Origin: Sphingomonadales bacterium | GTDB taxonomy: Bacteria; Pseudomonadota; Alphaproteobacteria; Sphingomonadales; Sphingomonadaceae | Assembly: GCA_018067055.1 (NCBI GenBank) | Contig: JAGPVK010000410.1 | Location: 1-13,987, forward strand | Direction: 5' to 3' | Length of the DNA stretch: 13,987 nt | Shown here: in pieces, positions 1-8,878 of the stretch | Numbering within the stretch: position 1 is the stretch's first letter | Layout of the letters: each line of letters starts with the position of its first letter | Notes under the pieces: model-generated | Told to the model about the DNA's origin: nothing | Databases searched by the model: none | The model's input: the letters and a program-made list of their open reading frames with translations, nothing else | Translations under genes and position numbers: made by a program

Positions 1-546
1 CAGTCATCAGCAGTGATTTTGTAAACAATGGTCGGGTTCAGATCATCGCCATAATTGGGGTCGTGAAAATCCAGTTCGGGTTGGTGGCGCATGCCCAGCC
101 GTTTCATCAGTCCCCAGCTCGGCTCATTGCCGGCTACCGTCAGGGCTACGACATAGGGTGCGTTCCAGCGGGTAAAAGCAGCGTCCATGCAGGCCGTGGC
201 AGCTTCCTTGGCATAGCCCTTGCCCCAGGCATCCTCGCGCAGACGCCAGCCGATTTCATGCGCGCCGGTCAGTTTCGGTTGCGGCGCATTGACTCGTTTG
301 AGCCCGCAAAATCCGAGAATTTCACCGTCAGACTTGCGCTCGACAATCCAGAATGTGTGGCCGAAGTCGCGATCATAGCCGTCCAGACGTTTCATCGCTG
401 CATCGAATTTTTCCTGACTTTGCACACCACCCAGCCAGCGCATCACATTGCGGGTATTGAGATGCTCCATAAACGGTTCGATATCGCTTTTGCGCCATTT
501 GCGCAGGATCAGCCGTTCGGTTTCCAGCACGATGTCTGCCGCTTTT

Positions 547-554
<8 letters not shown>
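1..554 (-). CDS. GNAT acetyltransferase, RimJ/RimL-like (3' end cut by window edge)
   Basis: The 184 visible residues begin MAEKAADIVLETERLILRKW, the usual opening of RimJ/RimL-type N-acetyltransferases, which move an acetyl group from acetyl-CoA to an amine (a protein N-terminus or a small molecule). The acetyl-CoA pyrophosphate loop is visible at about residues 104-115 (R-L-R-E-D-A-W-G-K-G-Y-A), and the C-terminal N-x-x-S-x-x-L-x-x-x-L-G-M motif at about 143-155 (NEPSWGLMKRLGM). The length already matches the family, and the last bases in the window (TG of the next codon) could be a stop, so little is missing. The ATG overlaps the hemB stop by 8 bases (547-554), so translational coupling is likely. 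The substrate cannot be read from sequence; a role in haem synthesis is not implied. Confidence 0.88.
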
Positions 555-1548
<994 letters not shown>

Positions 1549-1622
1549 GAGAGACGCTTAGCCGAGCGGGCGACGACGCTCAACTCTTCTGTGCAACTGT
1601 TTGGCCTGCCCGGATTCTGGCG

Positions 1623-3191
1623 CTAGCTCTTCAGCGGTTTGTTGAGCCGGTTGATTTCGCGTTCCGGCTCGGCCTGGGCGGATACGCTTTTCAGCGCGTT
1701 CAGGGCGGCGCCCGGTTCGACGCGCTGCAGTTTTTGCAGCTCGCCCTTGAAGCGGCGCAATTCCTGTCCGCCCAATTGCGCACGCTCGACAAATTTGACG
1801 GATTGCGGATTGATCGTGCGCCCGCCGCGATAGAGTTCATAATGGAGATGCGGCCCGGTCGATAGTCCGGTCGACCCGATATAGCCGATAATCTGTCCCC
1901 TGCGCACGCGCGACCCGTTGCTCACTGCAATCCGGCTCATATGACCATAGCCCGAAGCCAGCCCGCCGCCATGTTGCAGTTTGACATAATTGCCAAAGCC
2001 GCCCTTGCGACCCGCGTGGATGACCTTGCCATCGGTCACCGCATAAATCGGCGCCCCATAACCGCCGCCGAAATCGAGGCCGCTATGCATGCGCTTGTAG
2101 CGCAGGATCGGATGCCGTCGCATGCCATAGGTAGAGGTGACCCGTCCGTTGGTCGGGCGGGCCAGTTCGCCGTTTGACTGGCCGACGCCCGATGCTTCAA
2201 ACCAGTTGGTCCGGCCGCCGCTCTGCCATTTCAGCATTTGCGCCGCCGGCTTGCCACCGCGTTCGAGGCCGGCATAGACCAGATCGCCGACTTCCACTTC
2301 ACCGGTTTCGGCGCGGCGATAGGAGAGGATGATATCAAATTGGTCGGTGCTGCGAATGTCGCGGGACACGGACATTTTGGAACCGATAACCTGCAGATAT
2401 TTCTGCACCGCTTCGGACGGCGCGCCGGCGGCGCGCGCGGACCGATACAGGCTGGAGCCGACCGTGCCCTTGATCCGCAGCGGTGTATCGTCAACCAAGA
2501 TCGGCTTGCGGTTGAGCCTGAGCCGGTCACCGTCGCGCAATATTTCGAGATTCAGGTCGAACCGCGCGCGAAACGCCAGCTGATCGAGCGGTCGTGCCTG
2601 GTTTTTTGCCGGCCGCCGACCGAGTATGACATCGATCTTGGTGCCGGGCTTGATGTCGCCAAGCGAAACCGCACTGCTTACCAGATCATTGACTTGCACG
2701 GCCTCATCGCTGGCCACACCGGAGCGTTGCAGCACCCGGCGCAGACTGTCACCGCGGCCCAGCGTGGCAACGAGTTCGATTGAGGGCCGCTCGGGGCTTT
2801 CCGCCAGCGGCCGCACCGCGTCGGTTGCTGCCATCCGGATGCCGGTGTCGGAGCCATAAGCCAGCGGCGCAATCATTTGTGAACGGGCCTGATCGGCGCG
2901 ATATCCGCTGAGCGGATCCGCCCGATGTCCGGCAATCGGGCCAAAATCGGGCAGGCAGCTGATCGCGACGGCGCACAGGGCGGTCAATGTCACCAGGCCG
3001 CGGAACCAGGACGGGCTGCCGATGTCGACGCCGAGATCGGGGACCCAGTCGAGTTCGGCCAGAGAATCCCGCCATTCGGCGAATCTTCCCTGGAATGAAG
3101 GGGCTTCGGGTAGCGGCGACCGCAGGGGATTGGCCGCGGCAATTGCCCCCCCCTGACCGTGCATGTCGATATCATCGATACTCTTGAACAA
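1623..3191 (-). CDS. Membrane-anchored M23 family metallopeptidase (LytM-type, murein hydrolase-like)
   Basis: Predicted zinc endopeptidase acting on peptidoglycan cross-links in the periplasm, or an inactive-domain relative that activates amidases; the complete active site favours the enzyme. Numbered from the longest frame (TTG at 3212, 529 residues), it has a cytosolic N-terminus, one membrane segment at about 70-88, a LysM/OapA-like region at about 145-198 (IELVATLGRGDSLRRVLQRSG), and a C-terminal M23 domain at about 355-470. Zinc and catalytic residues are all present: H376 and D380 (HSGLD), H424 (GYGHMS), H455 and H457 (GPHLHYE). No ATG gives the full N-terminus. I chose TTG at 3191 because GAGGGG (3202-3197) sits 5 bases upstream; TTG at 3212, GTG at 3197 and the internal ATG at 3164 are alternatives. 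HemB follows on the same strand. Confidence 0.9.
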   Translation of the reverse strand: MFKSIDDIDMHGQGGAIAAANPLRSPLPEAPSFQGRFAEWRDSLAELDWVPDLGVDIGSPSWFRGLVTLTALCAVAISCLPDFGPIAGHRADPLSGYRADQARSQMIAPLAYGSDTGIRMAATDAVRPLAESPERPSIELVATLGRGDSLRRVLQRSGVASDEAVQVNDLVSSAVSLGDIKPGTKIDVILGRRPAKNQARPLDQLAFRARFDLNLEILRDGDRLRLNRKPILVDDTPLRIKGTVGSSLYRSARAAGAPSEAVQKYLQVIGSKMSVSRDIRSTDQFDIILSYRRAETGEVEVGDLVYAGLERGGKPAAQMLKWQSGGRTNWFEASGVGQSNGELARPTNGRVTSTYGMRRHPILRYKRMHSGLDFGGGYGAPIYAVTDGKVIHAGRKGGFGNYVKLQHGGGLASGYGHMSRIAVSNGSRVRRGQIIGYIGSTGLSTGPHLHYELYRGGRTINPQSVKFVERAQLGGQELRRFKGELQKLQRVEPGAALNALKSVSAQAEPEREINRLNKPLKS

Positions 3192-3399
3192 ACGCACCCC
3201 TCGGTGATGCAAGCCTGTGACTGTGCATCCGATATATTAGACAACCTCTGTGCAGGAAGTTGGTTAAAGTCAAATTAAGCCGCTGTGCAGGCCGTTTACA
3301 TGCGGCGAGCCGTGTAAAATCACGGTTATCCGGTCCAGGCCTGCCGTTTTTGCAGCAAGCCCCTTGCAACTGTTCGCATGATCGGCTGTTGTACCGGCA

Positions 3400-6195
3400 A
3401 TGTCCCGGTACTCCCAGTCGTCTCTTGTCGCCGTTCTCGGCCCGACCAACACCGGCAAAACCCATCTTGCCATCGAACGCATGTGTGCCCATTCGAGCGG
3501 CATGATCGGTTTTCCGCTGCGCCTGCTGGCGCGGGAAGTCTATGACCGGGTAGTGGCGCTGAAGGGTGCCAACCGGGTGGCGCTGGTCACCGGCGAAGAA
3601 AAGATCATTCCGAAAGATGCGCAATGGTTTCTGTGTACCGCAGAGGCGATGCCGATGGACCGCGATTTTGCCTTTGTCGCGATCGACGAGGCGCAAATCG
3701 GTATCGATCCCGAGCGCGGCCATATCTTTACCGACCGGATGCTGCACGCGCGCGGCCGCGATGAAACCATGATCCTGGGTTCGGAAAGTCTTCGACCATT
3801 GATCGAGGCATTGCTCCCCGATGCCGAGATTATCACCCGGCCGCGATTTTCCACCCTGAGCTATGCCGGGCCGCGCAAGCTTTCCCGGCTGCCCCGGCGA
3901 TCGGCGATCGTCGCCTTTTCGGTCGAGGATGTCTACGCGATCGCCGAGATGCTGCGACGCCAGCACGGCGGTGCGGCGATCGTCATGGGCTCGCTGTCGC
4001 CGCAGACCCGCAACGCCCAGGTCAAGATGTATCAGGATGGCGAGGTCGACTATCTGGTCGCCACCGATGCGATCGGCATGGGCCTCAATCTCGATGTTAC
4101 CCACGTCGCCTTTGCCGCGTTGAAGAAATTTGACGGTTCTCGCCGGCGCCGGCTGACCCTGGCAGAAATCGGTCAGATTGCCGGTCGTGCCGGTCGCCAC
4201 CAGAAAGACGGCAGCTTCGGCGTATTGTCCGGGCTGGCTACGTCGGATCAATTGCAGCCCGAGGAAATCGAAAATCTGGAATCGCACCGTTTTCCGAAAC
4301 TGGAGTGGCTGTACTGGCGCAACGCCGAGCCGGATTTTGCTTCGGTGGATGGCCTGATCCGCTCGCTCGAGGAAAAACCGCAGGAGCGGCGATTGCATGC
4401 GGCACCGGAAGCGGTCGATCTGGCGGTGCTGAAACGACTGGCACAGGACCCAGCGCTGGCCGGGCTCGCTGATTCGCCCGGCAAGATACGCTCGCTTTGG
4501 GAGGCGGCCTGCATCCCGGATTTTCGCAAGGTCGGAGCCGATCATCAGGCGCGCTTCATCGCCTCGCTCTGGCCGCATCTGGCCGCCGGGACAGGAAAAA
4601 TTCCCCATGCCCGGATGGCGCAGGAAATATCCCGGCTGGAAAATGTTCAGGGCGATATCGCCACATTGGGCGCGCGCATCGCAGCGGCGCGCAGCTGGAG
4701 CTATATCGCGCAAAAACCCCATTGGGTCGAGCAGCCCGAGGCGATGATTGACCGCACCCGCGCGCTCGAATCGCGGCTGAGCGACGCGATGCACGCGCTG
4801 CTGACCCAGCGTTTTGTCGACAAGCGAACGCGGGTGTTGATGCGCGGTCTGCTGAAGGATACATTGGCGCAGGATGTGGTGGTTGATGACGACGGCACAG
4901 TATTGGTCGAGGGACAGGAAATAGGAACACTCAAGGGCTTCCAATTTCTCGTGCCATCCGATAGCCGGAGAGAAGATCGCAAGATGCTGCTTGCGGCGGC
5001 AGAAAGATATTTGGGACGAATTATGACAGACAATGCAGACGCTCTTGCCAAGGCACCGGACTCTGTTCTGGCATTGGTCCCCGATGCGGCCGGACAGCCG
5101 GCCATATTATGGGGCGATAGCCGACTGGCGGTTTTGTCCAAGGGCAAGACTCTGCTGCAGCCCGAGATCAAGTTCGAACGGTCGATCAAGGATATGGCCG
5201 CCGACGACAGCCAGAAAGTGATCGACCGGGTCAAGGCCTGGGTCGATGCAATGAAGGCCAAGCATCTGCAAGGCCTGATGAAAATTGATGCGCTCGCCAA
5301 TGATCCGGAAACACCGGCGGCGGTGCGCGCCCTGTTTGCGCAGATAGTCGATGCCGGTGGCATATTGTCGCGGCGCGAAATCGATCAGGCGGTGCGCGCC
5401 CTCGACAATGACATGCGCGGCCATGCCCGGCGCGCCGGGCTTGTGTTCGGGGCGCTCGACATTTTTCATCATGCGCTGATGAAGCCCGGTGCGGTGCTCT
5501 GGCGGACGGCATTGTTCGCAGCCTATGATGCCAAGCCGATGATCGATCAGGCCCCGGATAATGCCGTCCACCTCAAGCAGGGGACGTTCGCTGCTGCCGA
5601 TCATGCTGCGCGGCTCGGCTTTCGCAAGATTGGCGACGAATATATCCGCGTCGACATGGTCGAACGATTGATCAAGCAGGCGCATGAAGCGCGGCAGCAA
5701 GGCGATATATTCGCCGTTGATCCCGCTCTGGCGACGTCACTGGGCCTGTCGCCAGCGTGTCACGAAGCGCTGCTGGCGCTGGCAGGTTTTGTCAAAACCG
5801 ACGACCAGCCCGCGCCGGTCGAAAAGCCGGTTGCCGATGTCGGTTCGCCACCGCACGCTACCGCCGACAAGGCGGAATCGGTGGCCGAAGAGACCGTTAC
5901 CGAGGAGAAAATGTCCGAAGAGAGCGCATCGCTGGATGATGCGGCGGCGGTTGCGGAACCGGTGGCAGATGCTGCCGAACAGGTGGTGAACGCGGAAGCA
6001 CCGGTTGCGCCCGTGCAATTTTGGCGCTGGAAGGGCATGGCGCGCAAAAAGCCGGGAGGCCAGTTTAAATCCCGCGAAAAGCATCAAAAGCGACCCAAGG
6101 GTGCGCCCGTCAAGCGCAAGGTCGAGCCGGTTCTGGCGACCGCTGGCGGTGCCTTTGCCGAACTGGCTGCGCTCAGGGACAGCATGAAAAAATAG
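3400..6195 (+). CDS. SUPV3L1/Suv3-like superfamily 2 helicase
   Basis: ATP-dependent helicase of the Ski2/Suv3 type. In mitochondria Suv3 unwinds RNA for degradation; the bacterial substrate is an inference. Of 931 residues the first ~290 hold the motor: Walker A GPTNTGKTH at 14-22, the Suv3-typical ALVTGEE at 61-67, DEAQ at 96-99 (Walker B), LVATDAIGMGLN at 219-230 (motif V) and QIAGRAGR at 259-266 (motif VI, arginine finger). A Suv3-like alpha-helical C-terminal part follows. Residues from about 805 to 890 are acidic, low complexity and rich in Ala, Glu and Val; the last ~45 are strongly basic (RKKPGGQFKSREKHQKRPKG), which would suit nucleic acid or ribosome contact. The ATG at 3400 lies only 14 codons before Walker A and lacks a clear Shine-Dalgarno sequence. 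The S4 protein starts 9 bases after the stop. Confidence 0.93.
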   Translation: MSRYSQSSLVAVLGPTNTGKTHLAIERMCAHSSGMIGFPLRLLAREVYDRVVALKGANRVALVTGEEKIIPKDAQWFLCTAEAMPMDRDFAFVAIDEAQIGIDPERGHIFTDRMLHARGRDETMILGSESLRPLIEALLPDAEIITRPRFSTLSYAGPRKLSRLPRRSAIVAFSVEDVYAIAEMLRRQHGGAAIVMGSLSPQTRNAQVKMYQDGEVDYLVATDAIGMGLNLDVTHVAFAALKKFDGSRRRRLTLAEIGQIAGRAGRHQKDGSFGVLSGLATSDQLQPEEIENLESHRFPKLEWLYWRNAEPDFASVDGLIRSLEEKPQERRLHAAPEAVDLAVLKRLAQDPALAGLADSPGKIRSLWEAACIPDFRKVGADHQARFIASLWPHLAAGTGKIPHARMAQEISRLENVQGDIATLGARIAAARSWSYIAQKPHWVEQPEAMIDRTRALESRLSDAMHALLTQRFVDKRTRVLMRGLLKDTLAQDVVVDDDGTVLVEGQEIGTLKGFQFLVPSDSRREDRKMLLAAAERYLGRIMTDNADALAKAPDSVLALVPDAAGQPAILWGDSRLAVLSKGKTLLQPEIKFERSIKDMAADDSQKVIDRVKAWVDAMKAKHLQGLMKIDALANDPETPAAVRALFAQIVDAGGILSRREIDQAVRALDNDMRGHARRAGLVFGALDIFHHALMKPGAVLWRTALFAAYDAKPMIDQAPDNAVHLKQGTFAAADHAARLGFRKIGDEYIRVDMVERLIKQAHEARQQGDIFAVDPALATSLGLSPACHEALLALAGFVKTDDQPAPVEKPVADVGSPPHATADKAESVAEETVTEEKMSEESASLDDAAAVAEPVADAAEQVVNAEAPVAPVQFWRWKGMARKKPGGQFKSREKHQKRPKGAPVKRKVEPVLATAGGAFAELAALRDSMKK

Positions 6196-6204
6196 GATGC
6201 AGGC

Positions 6205-6507
6205 TTGAACGGCAGAGCAGCGAACGCGATCCCCGCAGCGCATCCCACGCTGCGGATTGACAAGCTGCTCTGGTATCTGCGCTTTGCCCACAACCGGGTG
6301 ATGGCGCGCAAGCTGGCGGAACAGGGTTATGTCCGGATGAACGGGCGGCGGATCGAGCGCGGGCATGTCAAGGTCCGGCAAGGAGACATTCTCACGATCC
6401 CGCAAGGCCGGTATGTGCATGTGGTGCGTATCATCGCCTTGCCGGAACGTCGCAGCAGCGCTTTGCAGGCGCAATCCTGTTATGAGATATTGCAGACTGG
6501 TAATTGA
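6205..6507 (+). CDS. Small S4-domain RNA-binding protein (HslR-like)
   Basis: A 100-residue protein that is almost only one S4 RNA-binding fold: LRIDKLLWYLRFAHNRVMAR from about residue 16, then KLAEQGYVRMNGRRIERGHVKV, the helix-turn-strand signature shared with HslR, RluB-type pseudouridine synthases and ribosomal protein S4. HslR rescues stalled 50S subunits in E. coli; the same role here is a guess. The start is TTG at 6205: the frame has no upstream ATG, the ATG at 6197 is in another frame and stops at once, and AGGA (6194-6197) lies 7 bases before the TTG. The 9-base gap to the helicase points to one transcript and perhaps to a shared RNA or ribosome task. Confidence 0.88.
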   Translation: MNGRAANAIPAAHPTLRIDKLLWYLRFAHNRVMARKLAEQGYVRMNGRRIERGHVKVRQGDILTIPQGRYVHVVRIIALPERRSSALQAQSCYEILQTGN

Positions 6508-6527
6508 ATTAGCGGCCAAACCAACTG

Positions 6528-6556
6528 TTGACGTGCCAGAAATTGCGCAATAGCTA
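6528..6556 (+). promoter_or_regulatory. Candidate promoter with internal palindrome upstream of fdxA
   Basis: A -35-like TTGACG (6528-6533) is followed after 17 bases by TAGCTA (6551-6556), a poor -10 match. The perfect 10-base palindrome ATTGCGCAAT (6542-6551) lies in the spacer, where a repressor could bind. The gap between the S4 gene and fdxA is 103 bases, enough for a separate promoter. The call rests on motif reading only. Confidence 0.28.
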
Positions 6557-6610
6557 GGATGAAATTTCTGACTTCGAATGCCGGACTGGATTAGGGGAGT
6601 TCACAACCAG

Positions 6611-6949
6611 ATGACTTATGTTGTTACTGAAGCCTGCATCAAATGCAAATATATGGACTGTGTCGAAGTCTGCCCCGTGGATTGCTTCTACGAGGGTGAC
6701 AATATGCTGGTGATCAATCCCAGCGAATGCATTGATTGCGGCGTCTGTGAACCGGAATGCCCGGCCGAAGCGATTCTGCCCGATACCGAGGACGGTCTGG
6801 AAAAATGGCTCGAGGTGAATACCAAATTCTCCGAAGAATGGCCGAATATCACGGTCAGCCGCGATCCGCCCGAGGATGCCGACAAGTTCAAGGGCATGGA
6901 AGGCAAGTTTGAAGCCTTTTTCTCCGAGAAACCCGGCGAGGGCGATTAG
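6611..6949 (+). CDS. fdxA: Seven-iron ferredoxin (3Fe-4S/4Fe-4S), FdxA type
   Basis: Small soluble electron carrier of 112 residues. The cysteine pattern matches Azotobacter ferredoxin I: C9, C17 and C50 would hold the 3Fe-4S cluster, and C21, C40, C43 and C46 the 4Fe-4S cluster ([12 protein letters not shown] at 40-51), with C12 and C25 as extra cysteines. The long acidic C-terminal tail (about 57-112) is typical of alphaproteobacterial FdxA. The start is ATG at 6611 ([12 protein letters not shown]); the frame is open further upstream but the extra residues do not fit the family. A purine-rich GGGGAG lies about 11 bases before it. Redox partner unknown. The stop overlaps the stop of the convergent Sel1-repeat gene by 3 bases. 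Confidence 0.95.
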   Translation: MTYVVTEACIKCKYMDCVEVCPVDCFYEGDNMLVINPSECIDCGVCEPECPAEAILPDTEDGLEKWLEVNTKFSEEWPNITVSRDPPEDADKFKGMEGKFEAFFSEKPGEGD

Positions 6950-7896
6950 GGATTGGCTTGCGGACCATATTTCGCGGATAATTCATCAAGCATCACCAGC
7001 ATTTTCTCTGCCTGGGCTCGCTGCTCGGGCTGATAGGCATTGGTTTTCGCAAGTTCGAACCACTCTCTGGCTATTTTTAATGTCGCGAGATCAATGCCGC
7101 TGATTTTGTCATCGGTATAGATGAACATCCTGGCGATATTTGCGTTACCGAGATGGAATGAGGCATCCTTGCGCCCGGCTTGATAAGATATTTTCCACCA
7201 TTTCTCCGCTTCTTCCCGGTTCTTGTCGACCCCGTCCCCATTCCAGTAGATCTGGGCAAGAACGAAAGATGCATTGGCATGGTCTTGTTCGGCGGCGGCC
7301 AGAAACCATTTGCGGGCCTCGACAGCATCCTTTGCAATGACCTTTCCCAGCAGCAAATAGCCAGCCAGATCGGCTTGGGCGTCAGCAAGACCCGTTTCTG
7401 CTGCTTCCCGGCACAGTGCCAGGCCTTGATCGATGTCCATCGTACCACCCTGCGCTGCGATCAGCATGTTGCCATAGGCGCATTTGGCCTTTGCATAGCC
7501 CAGTTCTGCGGCTTGTTTGTAGAGCGATCTCGCCTGGGTGTAATCCTGCGGTCTGCCATCGCCGGAATAAAAGCAGGTCGCAAGATTGTGCAATGTGTCC
7601 GGTCTCACCTGCGCCACTCGTTCGAAATAGGAACAGGCCTTGGCACTATTCCGTTCATAGTCAAATGCAGCCCCGGCGTATATTTCGCCGAGCAACTCCA
7701 GGGCGCTGTCATCTCCCTTGCGACCTAACGCGTCCAGAGCGTCGAGCATCGCATCAATGCCAATTTCATCGCGCGCGTTCAGCAGTTCGCGGACTTCTTC
7801 TGTGACGGTGATTTGTGGTTCCGCCGGAGCGGATTGATCTTGGGCGCTGGCGATTAGCATCGGCAAAACCATGTTCATGACCAGGGATTGCGACAT
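6946..7896 (-). CDS. Exported Sel1-like repeat protein
   Basis: A 316-residue protein with a short cleavable signal peptide (hydrophobic residues 5-17, likely cleavage after about A18) followed by five or six Sel1-like (SLR, TPR-related) helical repeats between about 64 and 286. Repeat hallmarks are visible, such as A-x-x-L-A-x-x-Y-x-x-G-x-G ([20 protein letters not shown]) and A-x-x-W/Y-x-x-A-A ([23 protein letters not shown]). Such proteins act as protein-protein scaffolds, often in the envelope; no partner is indicated. GGAAG lies about 5 bases before the ATG at 7896; M7 is an alternative start. It faces fdxA tail to tail with overlapping stops and is divergent from carD across about 300 bases. 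Confidence 0.88.
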   Translation of the reverse strand: MSQSLVMNMVLPMLIASAQDQSAPAEPQITVTEEVRELLNARDEIGIDAMLDALDALGRKGDDSALELLGEIYAGAAFDYERNSAKACSYFERVAQVRPDTLHNLATCFYSGDGRPQDYTQARSLYKQAAELGYAKAKCAYGNMLIAAQGGTMDIDQGLALCREAAETGLADAQADLAGYLLLGKVIAKDAVEARKWFLAAAEQDHANASFVLAQIYWNGDGVDKNREEAEKWWKISYQAGRKDASFHLGNANIARMFIYTDDKISGIDLATLKIAREWFELAKTNAYQPEQRAQAEKMLVMLDELSAKYGPQANP

Positions 7897-8198
7897 CGAG
7901 CTTCCGATCGTTTTCTGAAGTGCCGGATTAGGTTAAGCGATATGGATTGATAATCAACATCGCAGATATACGCGGGTTTGAAATCCCGAGCCAGATTCCG
8001 TGATCAGTTGTGCAATGCAACGAAAAATTGCTTTTTTGTTACGAATCTGTTAAACAGACGTCAGTTGGCGGCTGGACACCTGAGGGAGCGGGTGGTGTTC
8101 GGTCGTTAAACATATGTACGAAAGGGTTTTTTCGTCAAGCGATTACGAAAATCGAACGTTAGCAGCGTTCTTTTCCATTGAATCAAGAAAGGCTTTTT
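7897..8198. other. Long intergenic region between the Sel1-repeat gene and carD
   Basis: About 300 bases without a supportable gene, more AT-rich than its surroundings. It must hold promoters for both divergent genes, but I find no -35/-10 pair worth naming. Visible structure: GTTAAACA twice (8049-8056 and 8105-8112), the first inside the inverted repeat CTGTT-A-AACAG (8047-8057), and three mutually complementary segments, ACGAAA (8118-8123), TTTTCGT (8129-8135) and ACGAAAA (8145-8151), close to the carD start. Confidence 0.6.
8118..8151 (+). promoter_or_regulatory. Possible alternative hairpins in the carD leader
   Basis: TTTCGT at 8130-8135 can pair with ACGAAA at 8118-8123 (6 bp, 6-base loop) or, extended to TTTTCGT, with ACGAAAA at 8145-8151 (7 bp, 9-base loop). 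The two pairings exclude each other, as in an attenuator or a translational switch. The region is 48 bases before the carD ATG. The stems are AT-rich and short, and transcription of this stretch is assumed, so the call is weak. Confidence 0.25.
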
Positions 8199-8729
8199 AT
8201 GGCTGCGAATGTGCTGTCCTTTGATGTGGGCGATTATGTTGTTTATCCTAAACATGGCGTTGGCCGAGTTGTTGAGCTGCAAAATGAAGAAATTGCAGGC
8301 ATGCAGCTCGAGCTATATGTTTTGCGCTTTGAGAAAGAGCGGATGACCTTGCGGGTTCCGACCAACAAGGCAGAAGGCGTGGGAATGCGCAAACTGTCTT
8401 CGGACAAGACGCTGCGGGAAGCCATGGAAACGCTGAAAGCCAAGCCCAAGGTCAAGCGGTCGATGTGGTCGCGCCGTGCCCAGGAATATGAAGCGAAGAT
8501 CAATTCCGGCGATCTGGTATCGATTGCCGAAGTGACCCGCGATCTGTTCCGTGCCGATGACCAGCCGGAGCAAAGCTATTCCGAACGGCAGATTTTTGAA
8601 GCGGCATCCAGCCGTCTCGCTCGCGAACTGGCGGCGATGGAAGAAACCGATGAACCGACGGCTCTGACCAAGATTCTCGAGATTCTCAACATTGCTGCAC
8701 CGCAATATTATGAAGTCAAGGACGATTGA
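8199..8729 (+). CDS. carD: CarD/CdnL family RNA polymerase-binding transcription regulator
   Basis: A 176-residue global regulator that binds the RNA polymerase beta subunit and stabilises open complexes, notably at rRNA and other housekeeping promoters in studied bacteria. The N-terminal RNAP-interaction domain is at about 7-65 (FDVGDYVVYPKHGVGRV, then a Tudor-like strand set ending LRVPTNKAEGVGMRKLS). The helical DNA-binding domain follows from about 70, with W90 in MWSRRAQEYEAK matching the tryptophan that wedges into the minor groove beside the -10 element. The start is ATG at 8199, 6 bases after AAAGG; an in-frame TTG at 8178 is poorer. It follows a long leader and ends in a strong terminator, so it is probably monocistronic. 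Confidence 0.94.
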   Translation: MAANVLSFDVGDYVVYPKHGVGRVVELQNEEIAGMQLELYVLRFEKERMTLRVPTNKAEGVGMRKLSSDKTLREAMETLKAKPKVKRSMWSRRAQEYEAKINSGDLVSIAEVTRDLFRADDQPEQSYSERQIFEAASSRLARELAAMEETDEPTALTKILEILNIAAPQYYEVKDD

Positions 8730-8761
8730 TCGACAGGCTATCGTCCTTCGTCGAAACAGGG

Positions 8762-8797
8762 AAGGGGTTGTCACAGCAATGTGTCAGCCCCTTTTTT
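8762..8797 (+). terminator. Intrinsic terminator of carD
   Basis: AAGGGG (8762-8767) pairs with CCCCTT (8788-8793), and the stem continues imperfectly (one G-T wobble, one T-T mismatch) to CACA/TGTG (8772-8775/8780-8783) around a GCAA loop (8776-8779). A run of six T (8792-8797) follows. It lies 32 bases after the carD stop, isolating carD from the next gene. Confidence 0.85.
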
Positions 8798-8822
8798 GCC
8801 TGGCAGCGATGCACTTTTTAAG

Positions 8823-8851
8823 TTGATCTCGATCGGGCACACGCGTATTAG
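8823..8851 (+). promoter_or_regulatory. Candidate sigma70-type promoter for the DUF2807-methyltransferase set
   Basis: TTGATC (8823-8828, 4 of 6 to the -35 consensus) and TATTAG (8846-8851, 4 of 6 to the -10 consensus) are separated by exactly 17 bases. They lie just after the carD terminator and 28 bases before the DUF2807 ATG, which leaves room for a short leader carrying the ribosome binding site GAGGAG (about 8867-8872). Confidence 0.45.
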
Positions 8852-8878
8852 TGAAATAATACAGCAGAGGAGACATCG

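Noticed and set aside
3248..3291. Direct repeat CTGTGCAGG at 3248-3256 and 3283-3291 between the M23 and helicase genes
   Set aside because: Nine bases, two copies only, in a GC-rich gap; may be chance, and no promoter element is associated.
3310..3325. CCGTG/CACGG hairpin upstream of the helicase
   Set aside because: Five base pairs with a six-base loop is expected often by chance.
3172..4944. 590-codon open frame on the minus strand, antisense to the helicase
   Set aside because: The plus-strand helicase has all motifs in order over this range; the antisense product has no recognisable domain and looks like a GC-rich shadow frame.
5737..6519. 260-codon antisense frame across the end of the helicase and the S4 gene
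   Set aside because: Both sense genes are well supported; composition of the antisense product is what reversed GC-rich coding sequence gives.
7973..7988. Near-palindrome CGGGTTTGAAATCCCG
   Set aside because: Two mismatched pairs and no half-site repeat nearby; too weak to call an operator.
8017..8037. GCAA/TTGC hairpin followed by six T, terminator-like
   Set aside because: Only a 4-5 bp stem, and it lies between divergent genes where no plus-strand transcript is expected to end.
8178..8198. TTG start for carD seven codons upstream
   Set aside because: The ATG at 8199 has the better-spaced purine-rich site and matches the family's N-terminus.
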